Assembly (NCBI GenBank): GCA_003142435.1 | Contig: PLMI01000169.1 | Location: 1,592-17,993 of the forward strand | DNA from: Coxiellaceae bacterium | Lineage (GTDB): Bacteria; Pseudomonadota; Gammaproteobacteria; UBA9339 | Direction of reading: 5' to 3' | Length of the DNA stretch: 16,402 nt | In this document: positions 14,951 through 16,402 of the stretch, piece after piece | Numbering within the stretch: the stretch's first letter is position 1 | How the letters are laid out: each line of letters begins with the position of its first letter | The notes under the pieces: generated by a model | Seen by the model: only the letters and a program-made list of their open reading frames with translations | The model's database searches: none | What the model was told of the DNA's origin: nothing | Translations under genes and position numbers: made by a program

Positions 14951-15018
14951 TTACATAACTCATCGATTTTTGAATACGTGGTAGCTTTAATGGATTGTTG
15001 ACAGTTTTCCAGTATCAT
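14932..15018 (-). CDS. Possible 28-residue ORF overlapping the kinase stop codon
   Basis: ATG at 15016-15018 overlaps the kinase TGA (15015-15017) as ATGA, the usual sign of translational coupling; the frame encodes MILENCQQSIKATTY and on to LVNY, ending TAA at 14932-14934. The peptide is unrecognised and has no hydrophobic segment. It may be chance, or the start of a gene truncated when the recombinase-like remnant was formed. Confidence 0.2.
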   Translation of the reverse strand: MILENCQQSIKATTYSKIDELCNNLVNY

Positions 15019-16402
15019 AATGTCTCATAAACTTCCAAAACCTCGGTTATTTCAGTACAAACAACATTATATAATTCTTTGATATCCGCTACTTTCACTT
15101 TTTTTGGTTTAGTAGCAGCGCACAAGTTAGAAGCAGCAACTCTAAGTTTTGATGCACCAGAGTAAGTCGCAGCTCCACGGAGTTTATGGCTTAAATCATA
15201 CAAAGTTGTAATGTCGGTTTTCCTAAAAGCTGATTTTAGATCTTGCAAGTACTTTGGCAGTATCTCAGCAAAAACCTGCCATAGTTGTTTTGCTATATCT
15301 TCCCTGCCGTTTAAGATTTTTTTACATAATTCAAAATCTATGATTTGATTATCATTAGAAATAGTATAGTCTAAAATATTCGAATCAACATCGATGTTTT
15401 TTTCTTTTAGTAACCATCTATGTAAAACCGCTTTTGCCTTTTGTATGTTCAAAGGTTTAGCTAAAAGGTCATTCATGCCAACGCTTCGGCAAATGTCGCG
15501 GATGAGTGCTTTGTCATGAGCCGTTAAAGCAACAATAGGTGTTTCTTTATTTGTTTTACGTATAGCTAAGGTTACATCAGAGCCAATGATATCAGGAAGT
15601 CCTAAGTCCATAAAAATCAGATCGTAATTATTTTCCCTGACCATTTTTAAAGCTTCTTCTCCAGTTTTTGCTAAAGAAAAATTAGTATGTAAATTGTCTG
15701 CAAGAATTATTCGCGAAGACATTTGAGCTATTTCGTCATCTTCAACTAACAATATTTTTTTGTCAGAGAAATCGGTTTTTGTATCAAACTGAGGCAGGGA
15801 AGGTGTATATATATTTTCATTTTTTGTGGGAATCTCTTGTCTAAAAATATTGTCATAATTTGTAATATCCAAAAGCGATATAGTGCAAGGCAGCAAACAA
15901 GTGAAAATTGTACCTTTCCCTGCAGAACTTTCAACCTCGATTTCACCTTTAAGGTCTTCAATGAATTGCTTAGTGATACTTAAGCCTAAACCAGAGCCCG
16001 GGTACATCCCTTTATTAGTTGGTGTAGCCCGTTCAAAGCGTTCATAAATTCTATGTTGCATATGCAAAGGAATGCCAATGCCGGTGTCAGAAACAGCTAT
16101 TTTTAAAATGCAATGTTGGTTATCTATTTGTTTTGCAATGCTCAGAGATAATTTTACGTGTCCTTCATTGGTAAATTTTAATGCATTACCAATAAGGTTT
16201 AAAAAAATACGGAAAATACGGTTTTTGTCGCTAATAACATGTTGCGGAACATCTTTAGCGATTTCCAGTTGTAAATCTAGTTTCTTGTTAAGCGCAACAG
16301 CTGTTTCAAGCTCGATAATGTTGTTTGCGATGCCATATAAATCAACTTTTTGTGCTAAAACCTGTATTTCATGCGAAGTTATTTTATCAAAAGACGCAAT
16401 TT
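15015..16402 (-). CDS. Hybrid sensor histidine kinase, 5' part beyond the right edge
   Basis: Partial: the frame stays open to the window edge, giving 462 visible codons; the HisKA phospho-His and any sensor domain are outside. It enters just after the second HisKA helix (SFDKITSHEI), followed by the HATPase with NLIGNALKFT, DTGIGIP and GSGLGLS; a receiver with VEDD and phospho-acceptor Asp in FMDLGLP (codon 15606-15608) and LAKP; and an Hpt with His in SHKLRG (codon 15186-15188). All visible catalytic residues are intact. Across 56 residues from the YxRF to the PC after the HATPase it matches the kinase at 7997-10393 at 41 positions, so the two are paralogues. It is co-directional with the A-T-R gene 212 bp downstream; a separate promoter for the latter was not convincing. 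Starting the protein at the internal TTG (16065-16067) would cut the ATP-binding domain and is rejected. Confidence 0.92.
   Translation of the reverse strand, partial: IASFDKITSHEIQVLAQKVDLYGIANNIIELETAVALNKKLDLQLEIAKDVPQHVISDKNRIFRIFLNLIGNALKFTNEGHVKLSLSIAKQIDNQHCILKIAVSDTGIGIPLHMQHRIYERFERATPTNKGMYPGSGLGLSITKQFIEDLKGEIEVESSAGKGTIFTCLLPCTISLLDITNYDNIFRQEIPTKNENIYTPSLPQFDTKTDFSDKKILLVEDDEIAQMSSRIILADNLHTNFSLAKTGEEALKMVRENNYDLIFMDLGLPDIIGSDVTLAIRKTNKETPIVALTAHDKALIRDICRSVGMNDLLAKPLNIQKAKAVLHRWLLKEKNIDVDSNILDYTISNDNQIIDFELCKKILNGREDIAKQLWQVFAEILPKYLQDLKSAFRKTDITTLYDLSHKLRGAATYSGASKLRVAASNLCAATKPKKVKVADIKELYNVVCTEITEVLEVYETL

Noticed and set aside
16065..16067. TTG as the start of the right-edge kinase
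   Set aside because: The frame continues upstream without a stop through complete N-box and DTGIGIP motifs to the window edge, so the true start is outside.
1..16402. tRNA or rRNA genes
   Set aside because: No cloverleaf with a TTCGANNC-type T arm or rRNA signature was recognised in the intergenic regions.

Overview
This 16.4 kb, AT-rich window reads like the accessory part of a Gram-negative chromosome, most plausibly a gammaproteobacterium and possibly host-associated. The grounds are the low GC, ArcB-like hybrid kinases with C-terminal Hpt domains, a class II ribonucleotide reductase, a type II toxin-antitoxin pair and palindromic interspersed repeats around an IS200-type transposase. The taxonomic guess is an inference; no rRNA or other marker gene is present.

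Layout. (1) 1-1.7 kb: an orphan polytopic membrane protein and a small XRE-type regulator on the minus strand, then a divergent 75-residue helical protein. The divergent gap carries a five-unit ATTT microsatellite and a 19-bp inverted repeat. (2) 1.7-2.3 kb: a Phd/YefM antitoxin and RelE-type toxin operon, with a promoter and an overlapping palindromic operator candidate. (3) 2.5-6.1 kb: nrdJ, the adenosylcobalamin-dependent ribonucleotide reductase, minus strand, with a near-consensus promoter. Its downstream region holds a perfect 13-bp hairpin and a decayed copy of the repeat found further right. (4) 6.28-7.91 kb: a dense repeat array, REP/BIME-like in form, around a one-gene IS200/RAYT-like Y1 transposase. 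It has five copies of a GC-rich hairpin in both orientations, ten small hairpins of three related types (one decayed), a 266-bp direct duplication and long inverted repeats directly flanking the transposase. (5) 8.0-16.4 kb: a co-directional minus-strand block of four genes. In transcription order these are a hybrid histidine kinase (cut by the right edge), an adenylation-carrier-reductase (A-T-R) NRPS-like enzyme, a CrtI-like FAD oxidoreductase, and a second, paralogous hybrid kinase with two near-identical PAS domains.

How it may work together. The A-T-R protein has all parts needed to activate an amino or other carboxylic acid, tether it and release it reductively as an aldehyde or alcohol; the adjacent FAD enzyme could oxidise the released product or its cyclised dimer. 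The last three genes are closely spaced (gaps of about 47 and 33 bp) and are probably one transcript. Two related sensor kinases bracketing a minimal biosynthetic pair suggest a small-molecule output connected to two-component sensing, although neither product nor ligand can be read from sequence. A recombinase-like C-terminal remnant just upstream of the A-T-R gene hints that the pair was inserted between two kinase paralogues.

The two most interesting loci are the transposase-centred repeat array (6.28-7.91 kb) and the kinase-flanked A-T-R/oxidoreductase cassette (10.4-14.8 kb).
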